The translations under genes and the position numbers were made by a program. A stretch of 64,000 bases of DNA, from NCBI RefSeq assembly GCF_009882945.1, contig NZ_WTUY01000004.1:396858-460857 (forward strand). The letters run 5' to 3'. This DNA is from Alcanivorax sp. DP30 (GTDB lineage: Bacteria > Pseudomonadota > Gammaproteobacteria > Pseudomonadales > Alcanivoracaceae). Numbering within the stretch: position 1 is the stretch's first letter; each line of letters starts with the position of its first letter. Shown piece by piece: positions 55,634 through 64,000 of this stretch. Under the pieces are notes generated by a model that made no database searches, had not been told where the DNA came from, and was given only the letters and a program-made list of their open reading frames with translations.

Positions 55634-56626
55634 ATGCAAACCCAGACCAGGAACAACGCTTATACCAACAACAAGGCGCTTCACCAGACCGTCACCAAGG
55701 AGTCTCTCCAGAAACAGTTGGAGGTAATGACCCAGCGTGTGCTGGACCCGGAAATTGGGCTGTATGGCCCGGACTCCATGGCATGGAAGATCCACGGCAA
55801 TATCTCGGTGATGTTTGGTGCCGGCGCCGCCAACCTGCTGCAGCTGGCCCACCCGTGGGTGGCCCAGGCCATTGATCAACATTCCCAGACCCAGACCGAT
55901 CCCATGGGCCGGCTGCAACGCACCTTCCTGAATGTGCACTCCATGGTGTTTGGCAACCTGGACCAGGTGCTGGAATCTGCGGTGCGGGTGCACAACATCC
56001 ACGCCAGGATTACCGGCCAGGTCTCCGAGTCCACCGGCCGCACCAGGAAGAAGTCCGAGTACTTCGCCAATCAGGTGGAAGCGCTGCTGTGGGTACATGC
56101 CACCCTGTGGATCATCGCCCTGCGTGTGCACGAGTTGTTTTATGGGGCACTGAGCCAGGCCGAGCGCGAGCAGTATTACGAGGAATCCAGGCTGTTCGCT
56201 TATCTGTTCGGCATCCCCGAAGACGCCATGCCGGAAAACTGGGACGCCTACGTGGCCTGGTTCAATGACGTGGTGGATTCCGATCTGTTGGCGGTGGGCA
56301 AGGTGGGTCGCGAGCTGGTGGATTATCTGTTCACCATGCGCAGCTGGCTGATTCCGTTCCTCAATCGCCACCGTATTCATACCTCTGTGCTGCTGCCGGA
56401 ATCCCTGCGCGAGCCCTTTGGCATGCCGGCGATCACTCCGAGCGTGCAGAAGAAATTCGACTTCGATGTGCGCCTGATCCGCACCGCCATGAAGTTTGTC
56501 CCTGTGCATCTGCGCTGGATCCCGTCCCAGATAGAGGCCCGCCGTCGCATCAAGGGCAAGAAGGCTGATCTGATTACCCGCATGACCAACAAGGTGGTCT
56601 ACGGCCGACCCCTGCCGGTGTCCTGA
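55634..56626 (+). CDS. Oxygenase MpaB family protein (DUF2236)
   Basis: 330 residues from ATG 55634 (GGAGGA upstream). Begins MQTQTRNNAYTNNKALHQTV; contains GAGAANLLQLAHPWVAQAID, FLNVHSMVFG and LWVHATLWIIALRVHELFYG, characteristic of the DUF2236/MpaB family (Ala-His-Pro and WVHATL motifs). Related proteins cut isoprenoid chains or polyisoprene oxidatively, probably with haem, but the substrate here is unknown. Terminator follows. Confidence 0.78.
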   Translation: MQTQTRNNAYTNNKALHQTVTKESLQKQLEVMTQRVLDPEIGLYGPDSMAWKIHGNISVMFGAGAANLLQLAHPWVAQAIDQHSQTQTDPMGRLQRTFLNVHSMVFGNLDQVLESAVRVHNIHARITGQVSESTGRTRKKSEYFANQVEALLWVHATLWIIALRVHELFYGALSQAEREQYYEESRLFAYLFGIPEDAMPENWDAYVAWFNDVVDSDLLAVGKVGRELVDYLFTMRSWLIPFLNRHRIHTSVLLPESLREPFGMPAITPSVQKKFDFDVRLIRTAMKFVPVHLRWIPSQIEARRRIKGKKADLITRMTNKVVYGRPLPVS

Positions 56627-56673
56627 TCTGACGAAGCGTTGCCGCCTGAAATGTTGTTATCTCGCCATCTTGA

Positions 56674-56696
56674 GCCCGCCTTTGGCGGGCTTTTTT
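56674..56696 (+). terminator. Rho-independent terminator
   Basis: GCCCGCC TTT GGCGGGC followed by six T after the MpaB-like gene. Confidence 0.9.
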
Positions 56697-56851
56697 AGGC
56701 ACGCCCAGCAGGCAAAATCCGCTACCCACACAGTGGCCGCGGCGCCTGCTCGCCAAGAGGTCGGCAAAATCGCCTGCAGGCCGACGCCCACCGCGCCGCG
56801 TAAAGCCTGCGACATCTCCCGAAATGACTGTCCGCCAGCTTCCCCCTATAA

Positions 56852-57511
<660 letters not shown>

Positions 57512-57546
57512 GGGGGAACGGCTTGTCCGTGAGAATCCCCTTCCTT

Positions 57547-57678
57547 CTGTAGGAGTTCCTCTCGAGGGACGAAGGCTCATGTGGCTTAGAACCGAGAGGT
57601 TCGCCCCTCGAGAGGAGCTCCTACAGAATGGTGGTCAAAATATGCTGTGGGAGCCTGCCTGCAGGCAGGCTCCCACAG
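57547..57678. repeat. Two REP elements between gmk and rpoZ
   Basis: An inverted pair at 57547-57626 (CTGTAGGAGTTCCTCTCGAG ... CTCGAGAGGAGCTCCTACAG) and a perfect 34-nt palindrome at 57645-57678 (CTGTGGGAGCCTGCCT, GC and its inverse). The first is nearly the same as the pair at 54259-54337. Confidence 0.9.
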
Positions 57679-57867
57679 CCTCGCTGTCGCCCGGATCGCC
57701 ATGCGAGCATGGGCTGCTACGGGGCTGCCTTCTCCGGGACGCCCCCACCCCAGGACACAAGCACCGCCCGCCGGCACTGGACTGATCAGCTTTTCGCCAT
57801 TAAAATCCCCGCCTTGCGAATTATTGTGGTGTTGCCCGCTGGCAGCACCCACCTGTAGGAGAACAGC

Positions 57868-58131
57868 ATGGCACGTGTAACCGTAGAAGATTGCCTGGAA
57901 CAACTGGATAACCGCTTCGAGCTGGTACTGGTAGCTGGCAAGCGCGCCCGTCAATTGCAGACTGGCGGCAAGGAGCCGCGCGTGGCCTGGGAAAATGACA
58001 AGCCCACCGTGGTTGCCCTGCGTGAAATCGCAGAAGGTCACGTGACTGCCGAATCCGTGGATAACCCCATGGCTGACCGCAGTGCCGATGTGGACGAACT
58101 GGCGCTGCTGACCCAGTCTTTCGGCGAGTAA
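57868..58131 (+). CDS. rpoZ: RNA polymerase omega subunit
   Basis: 87 residues: [20 protein letters not shown] and [13 protein letters not shown] are the omega-family signatures. It helps assemble RNA polymerase and contributes to ppGpp binding, fitting its position ahead of spoT. Shine-Dalgarno GTAGGAG upstream. Confidence 0.97.
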   Translation: MARVTVEDCLEQLDNRFELVLVAGKRARQLQTGGKEPRVAWENDKPTVVALREIAEGHVTAESVDNPMADRSADVDELALLTQSFGE

Positions 58132-58143
58132 CATCCGGTTTGG

Positions 58144-58168
58144 CGCAAATCCCCCACGGGGGTTTGCG
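58144..58168 (+). terminator. Possible hairpin after rpoZ
   Basis: CGCAAA/TTTGCG and CCCC/GGGG stems interrupted by one bulge; no T-run, so it may be only a processing or pausing structure. Confidence 0.4.
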
Positions 58169-58317
58169 TCTCACTGCCCAAGCCCCTCCCCGCTTTACCG
58201 ATTGGCCCCCTCTCTCTGTACGACAACCTGCCTCCTTGTCATAGACAAAGCTCGTCCTCAAATCTAAGCTAAGAGTGAATCTCACTAGCTAACCCGCCAA
58301 GGGCGTGACGAGGACTT

Positions 58318-60429
58318 TTGCCCACCATCCATAATCTGGAAAAACGGCTACGCAGTTACCTGGACGACGACCAGATCGGCCAGGTCGTACGCGCTTATCA
58401 TTTTGCCGAGAAGGCACATGAAGGCCAGTACCGTCGCACCGGCGATCCTTACATCACCCATCCCCTGGCGGTCGCCAATATCCTCACCGACATGCACATG
58501 GACCATGCCTCGCTCATGGCCGCCATGCTGCACGACGTGATTGAAGACACCGCGTACAGCAAGGAACAGCTGGCGGAAGAGTTCAGCGAGGAAGTGGCCG
58601 AGCTGGTGGACGGCGTGTCCAAGATTGCGCAGATCAAGTTCGAGTCCAAGGCCGAGCAACAGGCGGAAAACCTGCGCAAGATGATGCTGGCCATGACCCG
58701 GGATATCCGCGTCATCCTCATCAAGCTGGCCGACCGCCTGCACAACATGCGTACCTTGCATGTAATGCGCGCCGAAAAACGCCGCCGCATTGCCACCGAA
58801 ACCCTGGAACTGTACGCGCCCATCGCCTTCCGGCTGGGCATGTACAACATGCGGGTGGAATACGAAGACCTGGCCTTCCACGCCATCTACCCCATGCGCG
58901 CCAAGCTGATTGGTCAGGCCGTGAAAAAGGCCCGCGGCAACCGCAAGGAAATCCTCACCACCATCAAGACCAGCCTGGAACATTGCCTGGAAGAAGAAGG
59001 TATTGAGGCGCGGGTACTGGGCCGTGAAAAACACCTGTTCAGCATCTATTCCAAGATGAAGGAACAGCACAAGCCGTTCGCGGACATCATGGATGTGTTC
59101 GGCTTCCGCATCATTGTCGACCGGGTGGACACCTGCTACCGGGTGCTGGGCGCCGTACACAATTACTTCACCCCGATTCCCGGTCGCTTCAAGGATTACA
59201 TCGCCATTCCCAAGGCCAATGGCTACCAGAGCCTGCACACCACCCTCAAGGCGCGCTCCGGGATCCCTCTGGAAATGCAGATCCGCACCGAGGAAATGGA
59301 GGCCATGGCCAACAATGGCATCGCCGCCCACTGGCTGTACAAGGCAGACGGCGAACCGGGCACCCCCACCCACAGCCGCACCCAGAGCTGGATGCAGCGT
59401 CTGCTGGAACTGCAGCAGAAGACCGGTAACTCCATGGAGTTTATCGAGAACGTGAAGGTGGACCTGTTCCCGGACGAGGCCTATATCTTCACCCCCAAGG
59501 GCGACATCAAGGAACTGCCCGGCGGCGCCACCGCCGTGGATTTTGCCTACGCGGTGCATACCAAGGTGGGTAACAAGTGTGTGGCCGCGCGTATCGACGG
59601 CAAGCTGGCCGCCCTGTCCACGCCACTGGAGTCCGGGCAGACGGTGAAGATCATCACCGCGCCCAACGCGACGCCGAACCCGGCCTGGCTCAACTTTGTG
59701 GTCACCGGCAAGGCGCGCACCAATATCCGCCACTTCCTCAAGCACCAGCAACGGGAAGACGCGGTGGAGCTGGGGCAGCGTTTGCTGGAAAAAGCCCTGC
59801 ACAGTTACGACATGGGGCTGGATGACCTGCCCATCGAGCGGGTCGTCAGCGAACTGGCCGGCAATGGCTATTTCGAACTGGATGATCTGCTGGAAGATAT
59901 CGGCATCGGTAACCGTCTCGCGCCACTGGTGGCCAGAAAACTGGCCGGCGCCCGCGACGACGATGAACGCCAGCATGAAGACGATCGCAAGCCACTGGCT
60001 ATCCGTGGCAGTGAAGGGCTGATGGTGAGCTACGCCAAGTGCTGTTATGCACTGCCCGGCGACACTATCATTGGCCACCTCAGTGCCGGCCGCGGCATCG
60101 TGGTACACCGTGACAATTGCAAGAACCTGTTGGCGGAAATGCGCAACGCCCCGGAAAAATGCATTGCGCTGAGCTGGGACAAGGACGTGGAGCAGGAATA
60201 CACCGCGGCCCTGCGCCTGGAGCTGATCAACAAGCGCGGCGTGCTCGCCACCCTGGCCAACAGCGTGTCGGAACTGGGCTCCAACATCGACACCATCGAC
60301 ATGGCCGAGAAAGATCCCACCCTGACCATCCTGAACGTGACCATGACAGTGAAGGACCGCATCCACCTGGCGCGCATCATCAAGAAACTGCGCACCATGG
60401 ACAGCATCGTGCGGATTCACCGGCTATAA
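58318..60429 (+). CDS. spoT: Bifunctional (p)ppGpp synthetase/hydrolase SpoT
   Basis: 703 residues, starting with TTG at 58318 (GAGGA upstream), normal length. HD hydrolase domain with HAEGxYR-like AEKAHEGQYRRTGDPYITHP and the His-Asp pair H72-D73 in MLHDVIEDT; RelA/SpoT synthetase domain (RFKDYIAIPKANGYQSLHT); TGS domain (DLFPDEAYIFTPKGDIKELP) and C-terminal ACT region (VLATLANSVSELGSNIDTID). Balances stringent response levels. All catalytic motifs are intact. Confidence 0.96.
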   Translation: MPTIHNLEKRLRSYLDDDQIGQVVRAYHFAEKAHEGQYRRTGDPYITHPLAVANILTDMHMDHASLMAAMLHDVIEDTAYSKEQLAEEFSEEVAELVDGVSKIAQIKFESKAEQQAENLRKMMLAMTRDIRVILIKLADRLHNMRTLHVMRAEKRRRIATETLELYAPIAFRLGMYNMRVEYEDLAFHAIYPMRAKLIGQAVKKARGNRKEILTTIKTSLEHCLEEEGIEARVLGREKHLFSIYSKMKEQHKPFADIMDVFGFRIIVDRVDTCYRVLGAVHNYFTPIPGRFKDYIAIPKANGYQSLHTTLKARSGIPLEMQIRTEEMEAMANNGIAAHWLYKADGEPGTPTHSRTQSWMQRLLELQQKTGNSMEFIENVKVDLFPDEAYIFTPKGDIKELPGGATAVDFAYAVHTKVGNKCVAARIDGKLAALSTPLESGQTVKIITAPNATPNPAWLNFVVTGKARTNIRHFLKHQQREDAVELGQRLLEKALHSYDMGLDDLPIERVVSELAGNGYFELDDLLEDIGIGNRLAPLVARKLAGARDDDERQHEDDRKPLAIRGSEGLMVSYAKCCYALPGDTIIGHLSAGRGIVVHRDNCKNLLAEMRNAPEKCIALSWDKDVEQEYTAALRLELINKRGVLATLANSVSELGSNIDTIDMAEKDPTLTILNVTMTVKDRIHLARIIKKLRTMDSIVRIHRL

Positions 60430-60843
60430 GAGACGCGCTGTAGCCCCCTGTGGGTTGGCCACCACGTATCGGGCCAAACGCTTCACATCTTCTTCTTGTC
60501 TTACCGCATGATCATGAAAGCTCTGCTGCCACACGCAGGCATACCCCTCTGACCTCAGCGTTCTTGTGGTGCACGACTTCACTCGCTGAACCACAGAGGA
60601 CAGCGATTCACGTTCACCCAGCTGCATCAGCCAATGAAAGTGGTCCGGCATCACTACGAAGGCCTGAGTCTTTGCATACCCTGCCTGCTCACAATCCATG
60701 AACTGCCGAATCAGAATTCTGGCCGGCAGCAAGGAGGCAAAATAAGGCTGTCGGTCATCAGTGACGGAGGTCACCAAGTAAACCCTCTGAGATTCACTGT
60801 GACGGCCCTTTCTCAAACTTTTGCTATCCGGTGATTGGCGCAT
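60424..60843 (-). CDS. REP-associated tyrosine transposase (RAYT), C-terminally shortened
   Basis: 139 residues. Y1/HUH transposase: HUH motif MPDHFHWLMQ, helix ESLSSVVQRVKS, GxxxWQxSFHDH-like VWQQSFHDHAVR and catalytic Tyr in LARYVVANP. Most RAYTs run on for about 20 residues after ANP; here five codons of unrelated sequence follow and the stop at 60424 lies inside the last codons of spoT, so the tail is lost. It is read opposite to spoT. Activity is doubtful but the catalytic residues remain. The REP palindromes around it are its natural substrates. Confidence 0.8.
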   Translation of the reverse strand: MRQSPDSKSLRKGRHSESQRVYLVTSVTDDRQPYFASLLPARILIRQFMDCEQAGYAKTQAFVVMPDHFHWLMQLGERESLSSVVQRVKSCTTRTLRSEGYACVWQQSFHDHAVRQEEDVKRLARYVVANPQGATARLL

Positions 60844-60899
60844 CCATAAAGTTTATTCACCACCGGCCAATCCAAAAGTACGCCTGGAGCCCTTTTTGA

Positions 60900-60969
60900 C
60901 GTGGGAGTTTGCCTGCAAACGATGTCCTACTTTTCCGGTAATGAATCGCTTGCAGGCAAGCTCCAACAG
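60900..60969. repeat. REP pair upstream of ridA
   Basis: GTGGGAGTTTGCCTGCAAAC at 60901 and the inverted copy GCTTGCAGGCAAGCTCCAAC to 60966, about 60 bp behind the RAYT start; GTGG is the expected foot. Confidence 0.8.
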
Positions 60970-61096
60970 GGAAATGCCACCCCTCAGAAAGGGCGTCCAG
61001 CGCTATTGCGTGCGGGCGGGCAGCGTGCCAGCATAGCCGGTTCCTGTTTCCGCCTGCCGGCTGTCGCCGGGGGGCATAACCAATGAAGAACGTATC

Positions 61097-61483
61097 ATGT
61101 CCAACCATTCCGTAATCAGCACCGACAAGGCCCCCCAGGCCATTGGCACTTATTCCCAGGCCATCAAGGCCGGTACCACCGTGTATCTGTCCGGCCAGAT
61201 CCCGCTGGTTCCGGAGACCATGGAGCTGGTGGACGGCGATATGGAAGCGCAGATCGAGCAGGTATTCAGCAACCTGACCGCCGTGTGCGAAGCCGCCGGC
61301 GGCACCCTGCAGGACATCGTCAAACTGAACATCTTTCTTACCGACCTGAGCCACTTCGCGCTGGTCAACGAAGTGATGGCGCGCCACTTCACGCAACCCT
61401 ACCCCGCCCGGGCCGCCATCGGCGTGGCCGCCCTGCCAAAAGGTGCGCAGGTGGAAATGGACGGCATCATGGATATTGCCTAA
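61097..61483 (+). CDS. ridA: RidA-family reactive imine deaminase
   Basis: 128 residues. The family signatures are [20 protein letters not shown] and [20 protein letters not shown], with the active-site Arg in PARAAIGV. Hydrolyses reactive 2-aminoacrylate-type enamines. It follows spoT in Pseudomonas too, although here a RAYT gene and REP lie between. Confidence 0.95.
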   Translation: MSNHSVISTDKAPQAIGTYSQAIKAGTTVYLSGQIPLVPETMELVDGDMEAQIEQVFSNLTAVCEAAGGTLQDIVKLNIFLTDLSHFALVNEVMARHFTQPYPARAAIGVAALPKGAQVEMDGIMDIA

Positions 61484-61506
61484 CGCCGCTTCACGCAGCA
61501 TGCAAC

Positions 61507-61530
61507 ACGCCCGCTTTAGCGGGCGTTTTT
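61507..61530 (+). terminator. Rho-independent terminator after ridA
   Basis: ACGCCCGC TTTA GCGGGCGT followed by four T and GTTTG. Confidence 0.88.
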
Positions 61531-61812
61531 GTTTGTACCAGATCCATGCCTGACCCTGAGGCAACCAACACAAGTCCAACCTGCCTCGTTCCAGCTGTTG
61601 GAGATCGGCCCACGGTCTTCGTTTTCAAGATCGAATGTTCCACTGCTCATTCAGATCACCTCCCGGGCTGATCCCCTGTGCCCCCTTTCGCACTCAAACC
61701 GCCACACAAACCCACCCATAAGGAGGGGAGACAGAGGGGTTGAAAAGGCGCAGGATCGAAGGCAGGTAAATAGAAACACCCATCTTTAACCTGCAAGAAC
61801 AGGGAGAGCGAT

Positions 61813-62049
61813 ATGGATACCGCGACCCACGATCTCAATAGCCTGTTTGCCCAGCTTGGTCTGGATAACAGCGATGACGATATCGAAGACTTCATCCACC
61901 AGCATGCCGGCAAACTCAGCGACAGCATGCATCTGCATCAGGCTCCGTTCTGGTCGGAATCCCAATCGAAATTTCTGGCGGAATCCGTGCGTGAGGATGC
62001 GGACTGGGCGGAGGTGGTAGATTCGTTGAGTGCCTTGCTGCGGCACTGA
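61813..62049 (+). CDS. DUF2789 small protein
   Basis: 78 residues. Reads DLNSLFAQLGLDNSDDDIED and ends in a helix after APFWSESQSKFLAESVREDA, matching DUF2789 (short, acidic, helical). Function unknown. ATG 61813 with GGGAG upstream (AGGGAGAGCGAT). It is a lone gene with a long gap on both sides. Confidence 0.85.
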   Translation: MDTATHDLNSLFAQLGLDNSDDDIEDFIHQHAGKLSDSMHLHQAPFWSESQSKFLAESVREDADWAEVVDSLSALLRH

Positions 62050-62088
62050 AAAAGCAGCGTTGAGCGTCTAGAAGTCTAAAGCCTTTTA

Positions 62089-62307
62089 CTGTGGGAGCTC
62101 TCTGTGCTCTTCAGGGCATGCCTGCAAGCGATCCGAGCGACAGCGAGGTGAACATTTCGAATTGCGAGAAGCGAGTGACGAGTTTCGAAAATCTAAAACC
62201 TGCGACCAGACCCTGGGTTGAGGGTTTGCCCTTCGAAACTCGTGACTTGTAACCCGAGCCTTTTTCCTCGCCAAGGCTCGGATCGCTTGCAGGCAAGCTC
62301 CCACAGG
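62089..62307. repeat. Nested 219-bp composite inverted repeat
   Basis: Outer arms are a REP pair (CTGTGGGAGC ... GCAAGCTCCCACAGG) with CGATCCGAGC and its inverse just inside. The centre holds a second inverted repeat: GTGACGAGTTTCGAAAATC at 62175-62193 and CTTCGAAACTCGTGACTTGT at 62231-62250. A related inner unit (GCGAGTTTCGAAAATC) also starts the REP cluster at about 54187. Confidence 0.8.
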
Positions 62308-62377
62308 AATAGACCCGAGGGTTTGGGCGCTTTCGGATGGCACGGCCTTAATCCGCGTTGCAGCTTGGAGCTTGTAT

Positions 62378-62956
62378 CTACCCGATCGGCAACAGCAACA
62401 GAATCCGGTCGAAGAACAGACAGTAAAGCGTGATCGGAAACGGCAGGCCGAGCAGGGTGCCGATCACATAGGGGCGCAGTGGAACGCCGCTGAGCGCCAG
62501 GGTGTAGTTGAGTGCCGGCATGGTCTGAAAGAGCATGCGCATCACGGTCACACTTCGCACCGGGTGGGTATCCAGTCGGGCGAGAATTTTCTGTGCCAGG
62601 GGGCTTTTGATTTCTCTCAGTGCGTTCCCGCCCAATCCGCGCACCAGGGCAAAGGTCACCAGGCACGAGGTCACTGCGGCTATATAAGTCACCACCCCAC
62701 CCATGACGGTGCCCAATGCCAGAATCGCCGCCACCAGGAAGATCCAGCCAGGCAACTGGATTAGATTGCCCACCACAAACACCAGCACGAAAATCACCAT
62801 TCCGGTGACCGGGTTGGCCTCCAGATTCTCGCGCAGGAATGACACGGACAATTGCTCCCGCAGGCCGGTCATCTCCACGGCGATCAACACCAGGGCAATG
62901 ATCATGACCAGCATGATCAGACGACGGTAACGGGTTAGCGATAGCGCAAGCGACAC
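62378..62956 (-). CDS. TVP38/TMEM64-family membrane protein (DedA-like)
   Basis: About 192 residues from a GTG at 62956 (AGGA 10 nt upstream); the open frame extends upstream but without family features. Three to four membrane segments and VFVVGNLIQLPGWIFLVAAI plus the conserved GLGGNALREIKSPLAQKILA stretch, typical of the TVP38/TMEM64 (SNARE-associated) family. Presumed lipid/small-solute membrane protein; function not established. Divergent from the SRPBCC gene. Confidence 0.8.
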   Translation of the reverse strand: MSLALSLTRYRRLIMLVMIIALVLIAVEMTGLREQLSVSFLRENLEANPVTGMVIFVLVFVVGNLIQLPGWIFLVAAILALGTVMGGVVTYIAAVTSCLVTFALVRGLGGNALREIKSPLAQKILARLDTHPVRSVTVMRMLFQTMPALNYTLALSGVPLRPYVIGTLLGLPFPITLYCLFFDRILLLLPIG

Positions 62957-63280
62957 GATGGCAAATCCTGAAAATGGGTGATGGGGATAGTTTAGACCAT
63001 TCGCCCCGGTAATTACCGTGAAGAGAAGGCAGTGGCACGTTTCAAATTGAAACGTGCGCCGGGCACGGTCACCAGACCTGCGGCTGAACCAACTTGCCGA
63101 GGACATCGTGCATGGCCGGGTTCTCAGACTGAGACCACAGCTTGACGCTCTCACCGCTGCCACTTCGTCCGGAGTCGCCGACACACTTTGGCGCCGCTAC
63201 CTGCCGGCCAGCGCCTCGCGCCTTGAAAGTGGTTTCCGGCAATTCGACACTAAGCTCCATAACAACAACCTGAGACTCCC

Positions 63281-63733
63281 ATGCCCGTCACTCTGACCAA
63301 CCAGATACTGATCGCCGCGCCCTGCCAAACGGTTTTTGAATATGTCACTCAGCCCTGGCGATGGCATGAATGGCACCCCAATTCCCGCTCCGCAAAAGCG
63401 GAGGTGGAACGCCTGCAAGCGGGCGACGTTTTTGATGAAGTCATCGAAGTACAGCCCCTGGCACCGCTACCACCACGGATGAAACGGCAGACTCACTATG
63501 TGGTGGAAGCCAGTGAACCCCACCGGCATTGGCAAGTACGCGGTGATACGGGGGATGGTTGGCTGGTGATTCGCTATGAGCTGACAGCGGAGGGCAAGCA
63601 GGCCCGTTTCCAACGAACGCTGACCTTTGACGTGCGCTGGCCCACCCGGCTGCTATTGCCCGCACTGAAACGGCAGATGCGCGCCACATCCGCAGTGGCG
63701 CTGGGGAATTTGAAAAGGAAAATTGAGGGGTAG
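63281..63733 (+). CDS. SRPBCC-family (START-like) protein
   Basis: 150 residues. Begins MPVTLTNQILIAAPCQTVFE and has WRWHEWHPNSRSAK, the helix-grip lead of SRPBCC proteins, then a hydrophobic ligand cavity pattern (THYVVEASEPHRHWQVRGDT) and a C-terminal helix (LKRQMRATSAVALGNLKRKI). A lipid- or aromatic-binding role is likely; the ligand is unknown. ATG 63281, no strong Shine-Dalgarno. Confidence 0.75.
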   Translation: MPVTLTNQILIAAPCQTVFEYVTQPWRWHEWHPNSRSAKAEVERLQAGDVFDEVIEVQPLAPLPPRMKRQTHYVVEASEPHRHWQVRGDTGDGWLVIRYELTAEGKQARFQRTLTFDVRWPTRLLLPALKRQMRATSAVALGNLKRKIEG

Positions 63734-63845
63734 GGACGGGTTGAGAAAACCCTGGCGCCGCAACCGGTCCAGGCCTTGGCGCCACCTTTCCTCGCCCACC
63801 AAACCAGGCCGGTTTTCGCCTGCAGCGGCTTTGCCCAGCGGCGGT

Positions 63846-64000
63846 TCAGCCGAGTTTCAGTTCGGAGTCGAGCAAGTCCTGATAACCTGCGGGCAGAACG
63901 TCGGCCCAGGCATCCAGCCCCTTGCGCAGGCCGGCCAGAGTATCTGCAACCAGGTTGGCGTGGCCCACCTTGCGGCCCGGGCGTACGCTCTTGCCATACC
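63846..64000 (-). CDS. purK: PurK, C-terminal end (runs off the window)
   Basis: The last ~50 residues of N5-carboxyaminoimidazole ribonucleotide synthase: YGKSVRPGRKVGHANLVADT matches the conserved GRKVGHxN ending; then WADVLPAGYQDLLDSELKLG and TGA at 63848-63846. The start lies beyond the right edge. Its purE partner is probably adjacent outside the window. Confidence 0.9.
   Translation of the reverse strand, partial: YGKSVRPGRKVGHANLVADTLAGLRKGLDAWADVLPAGYQDLLDSELKLG

Noticed and set aside
58348-60420. A 690-codon open frame opposite spoT
   Set aside because: It is a shadow of SpoT with no domain features of its own.

Overview
The window looks like chromosome of a marine-type gammaproteobacterium of the Alcanivorax / Pseudomonadales-Oceanospirillales kind. 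Reasons: GC-rich coding sequence, a metX-metW pair, a dut-algC-argB cluster, the pyrE/rph/yicC and gmk/rpoZ/spoT/ridA blocks, slmA, a three-histidine-box fatty-acid desaturase, a DoeB-like deacylase, and many Pseudomonas-style REP palindromes starting GTAGGAGC or GTGGGAGC. The assignment is by gene content and order read by eye; no database search was run.

Layout. 1-2.5 kb: end of an outer-membrane protein, an MFS transporter and a small membrane protein. 2.6-13.4 kb: housekeeping and metabolism (metXW, rdgB, a frameshifted porin-like gene, DUF188, hemW, a TetR regulator, mutM, hydantoinase-like ATPase, desaturase). 13.6-23.3 kb: one long leftward tad/flp pilus operon (flp, tadE, rcpC, rcpA, tadZ, tadA, tadB, tadC, tadD, a DUF3613-like gene, tadG) with no prepilin peptidase in it. 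23.7-34.7 kb: conserved core (rpmG, rpmB, radC, coaBC, dut, algC, argB, slmA, pyrE, rph, yicC).

34.8-56.6 kb is accessory and sits between yicC and gmk, which are neighbours in Pseudomonas. It holds (i) a three-gene MukBEF-like SMC locus of MksFEB/JetABC type with no JetD nuclease gene; (ii) a low-GC leftward run with a glycine-rich-domain-like protein, a RelE-fold protein behind a Shine-Dalgarno-sequestering hairpin, and three overlapping unknown genes (membrane, exported, cytosolic); (iii) a YgjP-type metallopeptidase with a HigBA-like toxin-antitoxin pair whose promoter/operator is readable; (iv) hsdR, hsdS, hsdM and an Mrr-like nuclease; (v) a decayed HIT gene abutting the island edge; (vi) an overlapping lipoprotein/secreted protein pair, a CPCC protein, a DoeB-like deacylase and an MpaB-like (DUF2236) protein. 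56.9-64 kb returns to core: gmk, rpoZ, spoT, ridA, DUF2789, a TVP38/TMEM64 protein, an SRPBCC protein and the end of purK.

Repeats are a theme. REP-like palindromes occur at ten or more sites, one cluster lying inside the mksE-mksB gap, and a C-terminally shortened RAYT (REP transposase) gene lies against spoT. A separate AT-rich inverted repeat (TTAATTATT type) brackets the divergent intergenic regions yaiI/hemW and mutM/hyuA, and all four start codons there lack a visible Shine-Dalgarno sequence. No tRNA, rRNA or CRISPR array was seen.
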